64,000 bases of DNA from Anoxybacillus tepidamans PS2 (GCF_000620165.1 NZ_JHVN01000015.1:20417-84416); one strand, 5' to 3'; positions 51,187-60,865 are shown, numbered from the stretch's first letter. Notes: generated from the letters alone by a model not told the origin. Program-made: numbers and translations.

Positions 51187-51588
51187 ATGTTTTATATAGT
51201 TGAAGAGGCAGTTCGTGCAATACTTGTGACCGGACAGTTGATTAAAATGCTAGAAGAGCGAGTCGATGAACAGTGGAGATGCCCGATAACCTTATATATA
51301 CAAGAAGAGCAAAAGCAGTATAGCATATGGGAATATATTTATTTTTTAACTAGTGGAAAGCCTTACGACAGATCACTAAAAGTGAAACATGAGGCAAAGA
51401 CGACGGAGGAATTGGTTTTGCTGCTATGTTTTTATGAACTGCAGAAAGCAAGCATATACAGAAAACTGTCTGAAATACTGTCCGGAGCGCAAAAATATGC
51501 GGCGGAACAAGCGCTAGCGCAAGCTCTCAAAAATAGTCGTTTCCTTTGGCAGTTGCGGCGGGTTGTCAAAGGTCAGGCAGCGTTATAA
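51187..51588 (+). CDS. Hypothetical helical protein
   Basis: The start is ATG 51187, behind TAGGAGGGAGA; the longer frame from 51148 has no ribosome site. 133 residues, rich in helices: FYIVEEAVRAILVTGQLIKMLEERV, then TTEELVLLLCFYELQKASIYRKLSEIL and a basic C-terminus LKNSRFLWQLRRVVKG. No family recognised and no membrane signal. A promoter with an inverted repeat for the next gene follows. Confidence 0.65.
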   Translation: MFYIVEEAVRAILVTGQLIKMLEERVDEQWRCPITLYIQEEQKQYSIWEYIYFLTSGKPYDRSLKVKHEAKTTEELVLLLCFYELQKASIYRKLSEILSGAQKYAAEQALAQALKNSRFLWQLRRVVKGQAAL

Positions 51589-51606
51589 ATACTTTTCCCC
51601 GCTTTA

Positions 51607-51661
51607 ACTCGTTTGCGATTTTATTGGACAAGGGGTATAATGAAAAATCAGGCAAACGAGT
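51607..51661 (+). promoter_or_regulatory. Promoter framed by a perfect 10-bp inverted repeat, before yheB
   Basis: TTGCGA (51613-51618), 17 bases, TATAAT (51636-51641). ACTCGTTTGC (51607-51616) and GCAAACGAGT (51652-51661) lie on both sides, overlapping the -35 box and about +10. The spacing between arm centres is about 45 bases. Confidence 0.6.
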
Positions 51662-51685
51662 AATATCTAAAGCGGAGGAAAGGGA

Positions 51686-52819
51686 ATGAAGACCGTTTTA
51701 TATTTTTTGTTTACGATTGCGGTAGGGGCAATTATCGGTGGAGTGACCAATGCCCTCGCAATTAAAATGCTATTTCGTCCGTATAAGCCGATTTATGTAT
51801 ACGGAAAGCGACTCCCATTTACGCCGGGATTGATTCCAAAACGCCGTGAAGAACTGGCGCATCAGCTTGGGAAAATGGTTGTGGAGCACTTATTAACACC
51901 GCAAGGTATCCGCAAGAAGTTAATGGATCAAGAGTTTATCAGCAGTGCAGTAAATTGGGTACAACAGTTTGCAGAAAAATGGATGGATGACGAGAAGACG
52001 ATTCATGAATGGATGCAATACTTTGGAATCAAGGAGCCGAAGAAATGGATCGGCGCAAAAGCAGTTGATTGGGTAGACCAAGAGTATGAGCAGTGGATGA
52101 GACAGATAAGAACAAAGAAAATAAATGAAGTTCTCCCGCAAGAAGTACGCTCAAAGATGGAAGAGGGCTGCAAAGATATGGCTGGATATATCGCTGATCG
52201 GGCGCTTGATTATTTTCAAAGCGAAGAAGGAAAGAAGCGCATTGGCAAAATGATCGATGAATTCTTTGTCGGGCGCGGGATGCTTGGCGGCATGCTGCAA
52301 ATGTTTCTTGGCAATGTCAATTTGGTCGATAAAGTGCAGCCTGAAATCATCAAATTTTTAAGCCATCAAGGAACGAGAGACATGCTTGCTCAGCTTTTAT
52401 TGAAAGAATGGAATAAACTAGAGAATTCTCCGTTTGCAAAAATAGAGGAGATTGTTGGAAGAGAGCGAATTCGCCAAACGATCCGGCAATTTGTTGCCGG
52501 GATGGTAGAAATGAATGAAATATTCGATAGGAAAGTGGCCGATATGATTGCCCCATATCGAACACAAATAATTGACGGGTGGGTGCCAAAGGCAGTCTCT
52601 AAAGCTGGAGAATGGGTATGCAGTCAAGTCGAGACATTGATCGAACGCTTACAAATAGCTGATATCGTTCGTGGTGAGGTAGAAACGTTCTCTGTTGAGC
52701 GTCTTGAAGAAATGATTTTATTGATTTCGCAGCGCGAATTTAAAATGATTACATATTTAGGAGCGCTGCTCGGCGGCATCATTGGCATTTTTCAAGCAAT
52801 GGCTGGGCTTTGGATATAG
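51686..52819 (+). CDS. yheB: YheB, DUF445 family membrane-associated protein
   Basis: A 377-residue protein with one N-terminal membrane helix ending in [18 protein letters not shown], the DUF445 signature, followed by [30 protein letters not shown], long helical repeats, and a C-terminal membrane helix [19 protein letters not shown]. In B. subtilis it is adjacent to yheA, as here. Function is unknown; a spore or envelope role is possible. The ATG follows AGCGGAGGAAAG. Confidence 0.92.
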   Translation: MKTVLYFLFTIAVGAIIGGVTNALAIKMLFRPYKPIYVYGKRLPFTPGLIPKRREELAHQLGKMVVEHLLTPQGIRKKLMDQEFISSAVNWVQQFAEKWMDDEKTIHEWMQYFGIKEPKKWIGAKAVDWVDQEYEQWMRQIRTKKINEVLPQEVRSKMEEGCKDMAGYIADRALDYFQSEEGKKRIGKMIDEFFVGRGMLGGMLQMFLGNVNLVDKVQPEIIKFLSHQGTRDMLAQLLLKEWNKLENSPFAKIEEIVGRERIRQTIRQFVAGMVEMNEIFDRKVADMIAPYRTQIIDGWVPKAVSKAGEWVCSQVETLIERLQIADIVRGEVETFSVERLEEMILLISQREFKMITYLGALLGGIIGIFQAMAGLWI

Positions 52820-52894
52820 TTCATTGGCATATCGCCTTTGTTAAAGCATATGTTAGTAACGGCAAGTAATTTTTCATATATAGGAGGCTTCCTT

Positions 52895-53248
52895 ATGTCC
52901 AACTCATTGTATGCGCTCGCTCAGCAATTAGAACAGGCGATTCGTACAAGCGAAGATTTTCAACAGCTGAAGCGGGCGTACGAGGCGGTGCGCCGCGATG
53001 AAACAGCTTATCGAATGTTTACAAACTTCCGCCAATTGCAGATGCAATTGCATGAAAAACAATTTACCGGTTCGGCGATTTCGTCAGAGGAGGTAGAGCA
53101 AGCGCAAAAAGCAATGGCCATTGCCCAGCAAAATGAAAAATTATCGGCTCTTATGGCGCTCGAACAGCGAATGAGCATGATGATTGCAGATATTAACCAA
53201 ATTGCGATGCGACCGCTCGAAGAATTGTATCGCTCATTTACGGAATAA
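52895..53248 (+). CDS. yheA: YheA, YlbF/YmcA-family protein
   Basis: The start is ATG 52895 behind TAGGAGG; the frame extends to 52838 without a ribosome site. 117 residues forming the long helical hairpin of the YlbF/YheA family: LYALAQQLEQAIRTSEDFQQLKRAYEAV, then FTNFRQLQMQLHEKQ. YlbF and YmcA form the RNA-processing Y-complex in B. subtilis; YheA is an uncharacterised relative. Confidence 0.92.
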   Translation: MSNSLYALAQQLEQAIRTSEDFQQLKRAYEAVRRDETAYRMFTNFRQLQMQLHEKQFTGSAISSEEVEQAQKAMAIAQQNEKLSALMALEQRMSMMIADINQIAMRPLEELYRSFTE

Positions 53249-53251
53249 TAG

Positions 53252-53281
53252 TAGAACACTCAATTGAGTGTTCTTTTTTCA
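53252..53281 (+). terminator. Terminator of yheBA
   Basis: GAACACTC-AATT-GAGTGTTC (53254-53273) followed by TTTTTT. Confidence 0.9.
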
Positions 53282-53342
53282 TGCCAATTGTCATAGCTAT
53301 GTGATAGGGAAGAGCGACAACATAGAAAAGGGGGAGGCAGCT

Positions 53343-54209
53343 TTGTCCTATAAATTGCTTGCACTGAATATTGATGGAACCATTTTAAAAAATAACGGCC
53401 GCCTGCAAAAAGAAACAAAAGAAGCGGTTGAATTTGTCAAAAAAAAGGGAGTCTATGTCACGTTAATGACAGGAAGAAATTTATTGTCGGCTCGCAAAAT
53501 TGCAAAGGCGCTTAAGTTAGATAGCATGATTATCGCATTTCAAGGGGCAATGATCGGAAAATCGCTCGACGAAAAACTATATGAAGCCGTCATTCCGGAA
53601 GAGAGAACGTTCAATATCGTTCAAGTATTAGAGAATTATTCATGCAATGTTCGACTCATGCATGAACGGTATTCTCTTGGCAACCGCAAAAAAGTGCAAA
53701 AACAGCTAGTTGTAAGAACGGTGCTATCTTCTGGGGACCCGTTCTTCTATCCGACACAGTTTGTTGATTCATTAAGTGATATATTGCGCGATGAACCGTT
53801 GGCGGTACCGAAAATAGATGTATATTTTGCTAATGAAGAAGAGAAAAAAGAGGTCATGACCCTTTTGCATCAAGCGTTTCCGACCATTGATATAATAGAG
53901 CAGCCGAATGGAAAAATTGAAATTGTGCCAAGCGGTGTTTCCAAACTAGCAGGACTAAAACGACTTGGTCACGTTCTAGGAATTTCATTGAAGGAAATGG
54001 TTGTTATCGGAGATGGCATCGATGATATACAAGCGATTGAAGCGGCAGGATTGGGGGTCGCAATGGGGAACGCACCGGCACAGGTAAAGAAGGCTGCAGA
54101 TTGGGTAACGCGCTCAAACGAGCAGCTGGGGGTTGCGTATATGGTGAAAGAACATTTCCGAAAACAGCAACGTCTGGAGTTTTTGCGCAAATTGAGAACG
54201 AAGCAGTGA
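53343..54209 (+). CDS. yhaX: YhaX-like HAD-superfamily (Cof-type) protein with altered motif I
   Basis: The start is TTG 53343 after GGGGGAGGC; no ATG is available. 288 residues: Cof-type HAD fold with motif II VTLMTGRNLLSARKIAKAL, motif III Lys in VPSGVSKLAGLKRLG and motif IV VVIGDGIDDIQAIEAAGLGVAMGNA. Motif I reads LALNIDGTIL: the nucleophile Asp of DxDGT is Asn, while the second Asp is kept. This should cripple phosphatase activity unless deamidation or another mechanism applies. Placed before hemZ as in B. subtilis. Confidence 0.87.
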   Translation: MSYKLLALNIDGTILKNNGRLQKETKEAVEFVKKKGVYVTLMTGRNLLSARKIAKALKLDSMIIAFQGAMIGKSLDEKLYEAVIPEERTFNIVQVLENYSCNVRLMHERYSLGNRKKVQKQLVVRTVLSSGDPFFYPTQFVDSLSDILRDEPLAVPKIDVYFANEEEKKEVMTLLHQAFPTIDIIEQPNGKIEIVPSGVSKLAGLKRLGHVLGISLKEMVVIGDGIDDIQAIEAAGLGVAMGNAPAQVKKAADWVTRSNEQLGVAYMVKEHFRKQQRLEFLRKLRTKQ

Positions 54210-54212
54210 CAG

Positions 54213-54244
54213 AAAGCTGGGATTGGCGAATCCCGGCTTTTTAG
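54213..54244 (+). terminator. Terminator of yhaX
   Basis: AAGCTGGGATT (54215-54225), loop GGCG, AATCCCGGCTT (54230-54240), then TTT. Confidence 0.85.
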
Positions 54245-54326
54245 TTTCCGGAAATAATCGTCTCTTGACGAGCGCAAATGGCCTTCTGTAAACTTAAATA
54301 AGTTTGACGTAGAAGGGTGATATCGT

Positions 54327-55826
54327 TTGCGTATTCAAATTCATGGACTGCATAGTGTCGAACAGTTTCAGCGTCCTCTTGAAGTGATTACGGGACTGTT
54401 TTTCGAAGAGTATGAACTGTCGTTTGACCCTGCTTCGGCCGCCGATGTGATCGTCACGTTCTCACTGCATGGAGAGGAAATGGGAGCAGTGAGCGGAAGA
54501 ATCGTTGAAATGGCAAATGGCCGTGAGTGGAAATCCGACTATCAAATTGATTTGCGTCCATACAAAGATGAAAAGGCGCGTTTCAAACAATGGAAAAATG
54601 CCGTTGTTCACGTATATTTAACGCTTTTTCAAGAATATACAGGACTTGTGCAGCAGTGGGGAATTTTAACAGGGGTACGCCCTGTTAAATTGCTTCATCA
54701 AAAACTGCGCTCAGGCTTATCTCAAGAGGAAGCGCATCGTCAGCTTCGCGAAGACTATTTAGTAGCGGAAGAGAAAATTCAATTGATGCAAAAGATTGTC
54801 GATCGCCAATTAACGGTCGTTCCCGATCTGTACGACTTATCCCATGAAGTGAGCATTTATATCGGCATTCCGTTTTGCCCGACGAAGTGCGCATATTGCA
54901 CGTTTCCAGCGTACGCAATCAATGGGCGCCAAGGCTCGGTCGATTCGTTTTTGGCGGGCCTCCATTACGAAATGAAGGAAGTCGGCCGCTTTTTAAAAGA
55001 ACGCGGCGTCAATATTACGACGATTTATTACGGTGGCGGCACGCCGACGAGCATCACGGCGGAAGAAATGGATCGGTTATACGAAGAAATGTATGAATCG
55101 TTTCCGAATATGGAGCGCGTGCGGGAAATTACAGTGGAAGCGGGGCGTCCAGATACGATTACTCCGGAAAAGCTCGATGTATTGAAAAAGTGGAACATTG
55201 ACCGCATCAGCATTAACCCGCAATCGTACATTCAAGAAACGTTAAAAGCCATCGGCCGCCATCATACGGTCGAAGAGACGATCGAAAAATTCCATTTGGC
55301 GCGGCAAATGGGCATGAACAATATCAACATGGATTTAATCATCGGCCTTCCGGGCGAAGGCATCGAGGAGTTTAACTATACGCTTGAACAAACGGAAAAG
55401 CTGCTGCCGGAGTCGCTCACCGTTCATACGCTTTCATTCAAGCGCGCGTCCGAGATGACGAAAAACAAAGAAAAATATAAAGTGGCGGGGCGTGACGAGA
55501 TTAGCGCCATGATGAAAAACGCCGAACAATGGACAAAGCAGCACGGCTATGTTCCATACTACTTATATCGCCAGAAAAACATTCTCGGAAATTTAGAAAA
55601 CGTCGGGTATGCATTGCCGGGGCAAGAAAGCATCTATAATATTATGATTATGGAAGAGCAGCAATCGATCATCGGCCTCGGCTGCGGCGCCTCCAGCAAA
55701 TTCGTCCATCCGAAAACGCGGGCGATTACCCGCTTTGCCAACCCGAAAGAACCGAAAGTGTACAACGAAAACTTCGTACACTATACAGAAGAAAAATTGA
55801 AGATGATGGACGAGTTATTTCGGTAA
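54327..55826 (+). CDS. hemZ: HemZ, coproporphyrinogen III oxidase-like radical SAM protein
   Basis: A 499-residue protein with a TTG start behind AAGGGTGA. An N-terminal region of about 165 residues precedes the radical SAM core: the iron-sulfur motif CPTKCAYCTF near residue 187, TTIYYGGGTPTSI, and ISINPQSYIQETLKAIGR. A HemN-type C-terminal domain follows with YYLYRQKNILGNLENVGYA. In B. subtilis HemZ belongs to the oxygen-independent heme route, though relatives may be heme chaperones. Same gene order as B. subtilis. Confidence 0.93.
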   Translation: MRIQIHGLHSVEQFQRPLEVITGLFFEEYELSFDPASAADVIVTFSLHGEEMGAVSGRIVEMANGREWKSDYQIDLRPYKDEKARFKQWKNAVVHVYLTLFQEYTGLVQQWGILTGVRPVKLLHQKLRSGLSQEEAHRQLREDYLVAEEKIQLMQKIVDRQLTVVPDLYDLSHEVSIYIGIPFCPTKCAYCTFPAYAINGRQGSVDSFLAGLHYEMKEVGRFLKERGVNITTIYYGGGTPTSITAEEMDRLYEEMYESFPNMERVREITVEAGRPDTITPEKLDVLKKWNIDRISINPQSYIQETLKAIGRHHTVEETIEKFHLARQMGMNNINMDLIIGLPGEGIEEFNYTLEQTEKLLPESLTVHTLSFKRASEMTKNKEKYKVAGRDEISAMMKNAEQWTKQHGYVPYYLYRQKNILGNLENVGYALPGQESIYNIMIMEEQQSIIGLGCGASSKFVHPKTRAITRFANPKEPKVYNENFVHYTEEKLKMMDELFR

Positions 55827-55829
55827 AAA

Positions 55830-55867
55830 TAAAAATCCCCGATAGCCTTTGGCGCTCGGGGGTTTTC
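55830..55867. terminator. Bidirectional terminator
   Basis: AAAATCCCCGA and TCGGGGGTTTT arms (55832-55866) between hemZ and convergent yhzC. Confidence 0.85.
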
Positions 55868-55870
55868 TCG

Positions 55871-56056
55871 TTACCGGTGGAACAAAATCAATTTTCCGCT
55901 CGATGTCGTGCAGCGGTGTGTTTTATCGTAACAATTATGTTCGCGCAATTTTTGTTCGCCAATTTTTTTTGCTTCTTCTTCGTTGGCTGCTTCAAATGTT
56001 TCGTTCAATAGCGTCTCTCCGTTTTTATCAAATGCAGTTAATGTGAATGTCGGCAT
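55871..56056 (-). CDS. yhzC: YhzC-like small protein
   Basis: The start is ATG 56056 (MPTFTLTAFDKNGE) after AAAGGGGGAGA. 61 residues with a beta-alpha-beta look and the repeated pattern EAANEEEAKKIGEQKLREHNCYDKTHRC; two Cys near the C-terminal half. In B. subtilis yhzC lies at the same place between hemZ and yhaQ. Function unknown. Confidence 0.8.
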   Translation of the reverse strand: MPTFTLTAFDKNGETLLNETFEAANEEEAKKIGEQKLREHNCYDKTHRCTTSSGKLILFHR

Positions 56057-56205
56057 TTCGTCTCCCCCTTTGCTGAATGACAATTCATCATTAGTATTCG
56101 CTTATTTAAAAAAAATTCCTTCTAAATTATGAAACTTTCTGATAGGATAAACACGTATAACATATGGAAATTTTATCTTTTATTTGAAAAAATGGGGGAG
56201 TGAGA

Positions 56206-57105
56206 ATGAGTTTACGTTTAGAGCAAGTGACAAAACGGTTTGGACATGTAACCGCTGTGGATCATGTGACCTTAAGCATCCCCGAAGGAGAAATGTTTGG
56301 ATTTCTTGGAGCGAACGGTGCAGGAAAAACAACGACGTTTCGAATGATTTTAGGATTGCTTGAACCGACGGAAGGAACGATTACATGGCGCAATAAACCT
56401 ATTAATTATAATAGAAGCCATATTATCGGCTACTTGCCGGAAGAACGCGGCTTGTATCCGAAGCTGAAAGTAAAAGACCAGTTAATCTATTTAGGAAGGC
56501 TGCGCGGGCTTGATAAGCAAACGATCATCAAGGAAATGAAAGATTGGCTGGAGCGTTTCAAAGTGCCGGAATATGCAGAAAAGCGAGTGGAGGAACTGTC
56601 GAAAGGGAACCAGCAAAAAATTCAGTTTATTGCAGCGGTGTTGCATAAACCGGAGTTGTTGATTTTGGATGAACCGTTCAGCGGCCTTGATCCTATCAAT
56701 GTAGAATTGCTAAAGGAAGCGGTGCGTGATTTAAAAAATAACGGAACGACCATCGTTTTTTCCAGCCATCGCATGGAGCACGTCGAAGAATTGTGCGAAC
56801 ATCTTTGCATTATGCATCGCGGCAAACCGGTTGTTCATGGAGCATTAAAAGAAATTAAGCGGTCATTCGGTAAAAAAAATATCATCATTCATGCTGATTT
56901 TCCGCTTGATGAACTCAGTCAATTTCCGGGTGTAGTGAAGGCGAAACCGACAGCGGAAGGCATTCATTTGCAAATTGAACGCGAAGAAGTGTCACAGCAC
57001 ATTCTCGCCCATATCGCGGGTAAAGGATTTGTCCGCAAATTCGCGCTTGAAGAGCCATCTTTAAATGATATTTTTATTGAAAAAGTAGGTGCGGCATATG
57101 AATAA
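56206..57105 (+). CDS. yhaQ: YhaQ, Na+-efflux-type ABC transporter ATPase
   Basis: The start is ATG 56206 after GGGGGAGTGAG (a GTG at 56200 overlaps that site). 299 residues: Walker A GANGAGKTT, signature LSKGNQQKIQFIAAVLHKP, Walker B LLILDEPFSGLDP, H-loop FSSHRMEHVEEL, and a C-terminal domain of DUF4162 type. It pairs with the YhaP permease, whose start overlaps its stop. NatA-like; the substrate in this pair is unproven. Confidence 0.92.
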   Translation: MSLRLEQVTKRFGHVTAVDHVTLSIPEGEMFGFLGANGAGKTTTFRMILGLLEPTEGTITWRNKPINYNRSHIIGYLPEERGLYPKLKVKDQLIYLGRLRGLDKQTIIKEMKDWLERFKVPEYAEKRVEELSKGNQQKIQFIAAVLHKPELLILDEPFSGLDPINVELLKEAVRDLKNNGTTIVFSSHRMEHVEELCEHLCIMHRGKPVVHGALKEIKRSFGKKNIIIHADFPLDELSQFPGVVKAKPTAEGIHLQIEREEVSQHILAHIAGKGFVRKFALEEPSLNDIFIEKVGAAYE

Positions 57106-58336
57106 ATTTTGGATTGTCCTTTCGCATACGTACGTGACAAAACTAAAGGCAAAGCCGTTTATCATTACAACGATTATAACGAGTTTGCTTATGCTTGCGG
57201 TCACTAACTTAAACGATATCATTGAGTTTTTCAGCAAGGACAAAACGAAAATTGTCGGCGTCATTGATCAAACCGGGACGCTTTACAAGCCATTTGAAGC
57301 GCAGCTTGCGCAGAGGGGAGAAAAAGATATTCGCCTGCGTCCGTTTCAAGGTTCTGAAACGGACGCAAAACAGCGAGTACAACGCGGCAAGTTGGATGCG
57401 CTTTTAGTTCTTGCTTATGATGATCAACAATTGCCGAAAGCGACCTATTATGCGAATACGATCGCTGACAGCGATATACCGAAAAAAATGGAGCAGGCGC
57501 TGCAGCAAGTGAAAACTGCGCTCGCCACTGCCAAAATTGGTTTAAAACAAGAACAAATTGCCCAGTTGTATGAGCCTGTCTCATTTCATAAAATTCCGTT
57601 GGAGAAAAACGCCAAAACAGAAGAGGAGCTAGATCAAGCTCGCGGGCTTGTATATGCACTCGTATTTGCGATGTACATGTTTGTTCTTATGTATGGTTCA
57701 ATGATTGCATCAGAGGTAGCGACTGAAAAATCATCGCGTGTCATGGAAATTTTAATTTCAAGCGTTCCGCCGGTGCAGCAAATGTTTGGTAAAATTTTAG
57801 GAGTAGCGCTTTTAAGCTTAACGCAATTTGCCATTTTATTTACACTCGGCTTTGCATCGCTCGAGCGAAACGGAAAAGAACTGTTGAAGTTTTTAGGATT
57901 GGGAAATATCCCTGTTTCTACGCTAGTATACGCGATTGTCTTTTTCTTGCTTGGCTACTTTTTATATGCGACATTGTTTGCTGTGCTCGGATCGATGGTC
58001 AGTCGCGTCGAGGATGTGCAAACGATGATTACTCCGGTTACAATGCTTGTTGTTGCAGCGTTTTTTATCGCCGTGTTCGGCTTGAACGCTCCTGAATCCT
58101 CATTTATTACGATTACTTCGTTTATTCCGTTTTTTGCGCCGATGATTATGTTTTTGCGCGTCGGCATGCTGAACGTTCCGATTTGGGAAGTTGCCTTAAG
58201 CCTTGCGCTTCTGATCGGGACCATTGGTTTCTTCGCATTTTTAGGATCGAAAATTTACCGCGGCGGTGTGCTAATGTATGGAAAATCGACATCGCTGAAA
58301 GATATGAAAAAAGCGCTCGAATTAACGAAAAAATAA
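57098..58336 (+). CDS. yhaP: YhaP, NatB-type ABC transporter permease
   Basis: The start is ATG 57098, overlapping yhaQ by eight bases. 412 residues: one N-terminal helix, a large extracytoplasmic loop (residues 45-185), then five to six C-terminal helices (MYGSMIASEVATEKSSRVMEILISSVPP marks the ABC2-permease family). It forms an exporter with YhaQ. The terminator follows directly. Confidence 0.9.
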   Translation: MNKFWIVLSHTYVTKLKAKPFIITTIITSLLMLAVTNLNDIIEFFSKDKTKIVGVIDQTGTLYKPFEAQLAQRGEKDIRLRPFQGSETDAKQRVQRGKLDALLVLAYDDQQLPKATYYANTIADSDIPKKMEQALQQVKTALATAKIGLKQEQIAQLYEPVSFHKIPLEKNAKTEEELDQARGLVYALVFAMYMFVLMYGSMIASEVATEKSSRVMEILISSVPPVQQMFGKILGVALLSLTQFAILFTLGFASLERNGKELLKFLGLGNIPVSTLVYAIVFFLLGYFLYATLFAVLGSMVSRVEDVQTMITPVTMLVVAAFFIAVFGLNAPESSFITITSFIPFFAPMIMFLRVGMLNVPIWEVALSLALLIGTIGFFAFLGSKIYRGGVLMYGKSTSLKDMKKALELTKK

Positions 58337-58367
58337 GATCTTGCATAGGCAAGGTCTTATTTTTTGC
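58330..58367 (+). terminator. Terminator of yhaQP
   Basis: AATAAGATCTTGC and GCAAGGTCTTATT arms (58332-58361), then TTTTT. Confidence 0.88.
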
Positions 58368-58422
58368 CAGCATCGAAGTGTGCTATACTAAACGTTAGGC
58401 AAGCAAGGAAACGGAGGAGAAA

Positions 58423-59370
58423 ATGTTGCTAAAGGGAATTGCGCATTACGAGGTGGGGGAACAAGTTGATATCTATTTGCTGATCAAATCGGTTACTAAA
58501 GGAATCGCAAGCAACGGCAAGCCGTTTTTAACGCTGATTTTGCAAGATAAAACAGGAGAAATTGAGGCGAAGCTGTGGGATGCTTCTTTAGAAGATGAAA
58601 ATGTATATGTGCCGGAAAGCATCGTCAAAGTATTTGGCGATATTAACAATTACCGGGGGCGCACACAATTAAAGATTCGCAATATTCGCCCGGCCGGTCA
58701 AAACGATCCGGTACGCGTGGCCGATTTTCTGGAAGTGGCGCCGATGAATCGGGATGACATGATGGAAAAGCTGACCCAGTATATTTTTGAAATGAAAAAT
58801 CCCAATATTCAGCGCATCACGAGACATTTATTAAAAAAATATGAAAGCAAGTTTTTAGAATATCCAGCCGCGACCAAAAATCATCATGAATTTATCTCGG
58901 GCCTTGCCTATCATGTTGTTTCAATGCTTGATTTGGCCAAAGCGATCGCGCAATTGTATCCGTCACTCGACCGCGATTTGTTATATGCGGGCGTCATTTT
59001 ACACGATCTTGGCAAAGTAATTGAGTTATCGGGACCAATTTCCACAACGTATACGTTGGAAGGAAATTTGCTTGGCCATATTTCTATTATGGTTAGCGAA
59101 ATTAGCAAAGCTGCGGAGCATCTAGGCATTGCCGGCGAAGAGGTTGTTATTTTGCAGCATATGGTATTAAGCCACCATGGAAAAGCGGAATGGGGGAGCC
59201 CGAAGCCGCCAATGGTCAAAGAAGCGGAAATCCTTCATTATATTGACAATTTAGACGCAAAAATGAACATGATTGACCGCGCGTTAGAAAAGGTGAAACC
59301 AGGGGAATTTACCGAGCGGATTTTTGCGCTCGACAATCGTTCGTTTTACAAACCGACGTTTCATCAGTAA
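58423..59370 (+). CDS. yhaM: YhaM, 3'-5' exoribonuclease
   Basis: A 315-residue protein: N-terminal OB-fold nucleic-acid domain (residues 12-90; [20 protein letters not shown]) and a C-terminal HD domain ([14 protein letters not shown] with the HD pair, plus [19 protein letters not shown]). Length and layout match B. subtilis YhaM, a Mn2+-dependent RNase that trims mRNA fragments. ACGGAGGAG precedes the ATG. Confidence 0.95.
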   Translation: MLLKGIAHYEVGEQVDIYLLIKSVTKGIASNGKPFLTLILQDKTGEIEAKLWDASLEDENVYVPESIVKVFGDINNYRGRTQLKIRNIRPAGQNDPVRVADFLEVAPMNRDDMMEKLTQYIFEMKNPNIQRITRHLLKKYESKFLEYPAATKNHHEFISGLAYHVVSMLDLAKAIAQLYPSLDRDLLYAGVILHDLGKVIELSGPISTTYTLEGNLLGHISIMVSEISKAAEHLGIAGEEVVILQHMVLSHHGKAEWGSPKPPMVKEAEILHYIDNLDAKMNMIDRALEKVKPGEFTERIFALDNRSFYKPTFHQ

Positions 59371-59374
59371 AAAA

Positions 59375-59412
59375 GCGGAAGGCAGTTGTGAAGAGCAACT
59401 GCCTTCTTTTTA
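59375..59412 (+). terminator. Terminator of yhaM
   Basis: GAAGGCAGTTG (59378-59388) and CAACTGCCTTC (59396-59406) plus TTTTT. Confidence 0.9.
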
Positions 59413-59479
59413 TGAATAAAAACGAATAGGTGCTCATATAGTGGAAATGAGACAAGCTTATTGAACGGGGGGAACGTGT

Positions 59480-59662
59480 ATGTTGTCGTTGCCATGGTGG
59501 ATTTATGTAGTGGTGGCAGGAATTGTTTTCAGCGGCTATATGACGGTCAGAACGGCTGCGCAAGAGAGAAAAATCGATGAAGAATTTATTGAAAAAGAGG
59601 GGGAAATTTATATGGAGCGCATTCGTGAAGAAAGAAGGCGTCGGCAGCAACAATCCTTGTGA
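59480..59662 (+). CDS. yhaL: YhaL-like small sporulation protein
   Basis: A 60-residue protein: one membrane helix (WWIYVVVAGIVFSGYMTV) and a charged cytoplasmic coiled tail (AQERKIDEEFIEKEGEIYMERIREERRRRQ in parts). Order yhaM-yhaL is as in B. subtilis, where yhaL is linked to sporulation. Next there would be prsA; here serC follows instead. Confidence 0.85.
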   Translation: MLSLPWWIYVVVAGIVFSGYMTVRTAAQERKIDEEFIEKEGEIYMERIREERRRRQQQSL

Positions 59663-59685
59663 ATATGCAAGGATTTTATTTTTTT
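59650..59685 (+). terminator. Terminator overlapping the yhaL stop
   Basis: AATCCTTG (59652-59659) and CAAGGATT (59668-59675) with TTATTTTTTT after; the stop codon lies in the loop. Confidence 0.85.
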
Positions 59686-59782
59686 ATGAATTTATTGAAT
59701 TTTATCTTTATTTTTTTACTTTTCATGTTAGGATAATAAGTAACTGTTATTCACTAAAGAAATAAAGCGGGGGGATTGGAAC

Positions 59783-60865
59783 ATGAAAAGGGCATATAAC
59801 TTTAACGCAGGTCCGTCTGCTTTGCCGCTTTCGGTACTGCAAAAAGCGCAGCGGGAATTGCTTGATTTTCAGGATACAGGGATGTCGGTGATGGAGTTAA
59901 GCCATCGCAGCAAAGAATACGATGAAGTGCATAACCGGGCAAAGCAATTATTAAAAGAGCTCATGAACATTCCTGATACGCACGATGTGCTCTTTCTGCA
60001 AGGCGGGGCGAGTTTGCAGTTTTCCATGGTGCCGATGAATTTGCTCACTTCTGGACAAACTGGCAACTATGTGCTAACAGGCGCTTGGTCTGAAAAAGCG
60101 CTAAAAGAGGCGAAAAAGGTCGGAAATACCCATGTAGCGGCATCAAGCAAAGGAGCGAATTATACGCATATTCCGGCGCTACAGGATATTCAGCTTTCTG
60201 AAAATGCTGCTTATTTACATATTACTTCTAATAATACAATTTTCGGAACGCAATGGCACGAGTTTCCTAACCTTTCTGTTGATTTAGTAGCTGATATGTC
60301 GAGCGATATTTTAAGCCGGGAAGTGGATGTCAGTCAATTTGCTTTAATTTATGCTGGGGCGCAAAAAAATTTAGGTCCATCAGGCGTAACGGTTGTTATC
60401 ATAAGAAACGATTTGCTTGAGCGCATTCCAGAGAATTTGCCGACGATGCTCGATTATCGCACGTATAGCACAAGCAATTCACTATACAATACGCCGCCAA
60501 CGTTTGCGATTTATATGCTCTCACTTGTGCTTGAATGGGTAAAAGAACAAGGTGGAGTGAGAATTATTGAAAAGCGCAATCGTGAAAAGGCATCTATCAT
60601 TTATGATGCAATTGATAGGAGCGGCGGTTTTTACACACCTCATGCCGAAAAAGGAAGCCGTTCGTTTATGAATGTTACGTTCACACTGCCGAATGAACAA
60701 ATAACGAAGCAGTTTTTAGCAAAGGCAAAAACGGAAGGATTTGTCGGTCTTGCTGGACACCGCTCGGTAGGAGGATGCCGAGCATCGATTTACAATGCCG
60801 TTCCGTTTGAAGCGTGCGAAGCGTTAGCGCAGTTTATGAGAGAGTTTCAAAATCAATATGTTTGA
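59783..60865 (+). CDS. serC: Phosphoserine aminotransferase SerC
   Basis: A 360-residue class-V aminotransferase: YNFNAGPSALPLSVLQ at the start, LFLQGGASLQFSMVPMNLL, PLP Lys in YAGAQKNLGPSGVTVV, and a C-terminal GHRSVGGCRASIYNAVPFEA. It makes phosphoserine in serine synthesis. It lies ahead of trpP, the reverse spacing of B. subtilis where both also neighbour scoC. GCGGGGGG precedes the ATG. Confidence 0.96.
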   Translation: MKRAYNFNAGPSALPLSVLQKAQRELLDFQDTGMSVMELSHRSKEYDEVHNRAKQLLKELMNIPDTHDVLFLQGGASLQFSMVPMNLLTSGQTGNYVLTGAWSEKALKEAKKVGNTHVAASSKGANYTHIPALQDIQLSENAAYLHITSNNTIFGTQWHEFPNLSVDLVADMSSDILSREVDVSQFALIYAGAQKNLGPSGVTVVIIRNDLLERIPENLPTMLDYRTYSTSNSLYNTPPTFAIYMLSLVLEWVKEQGGVRIIEKRNREKASIIYDAIDRSGGFYTPHAEKGSRSFMNVTFTLPNEQITKQFLAKAKTEGFVGLAGHRSVGGCRASIYNAVPFEACEALAQFMREFQNQYV

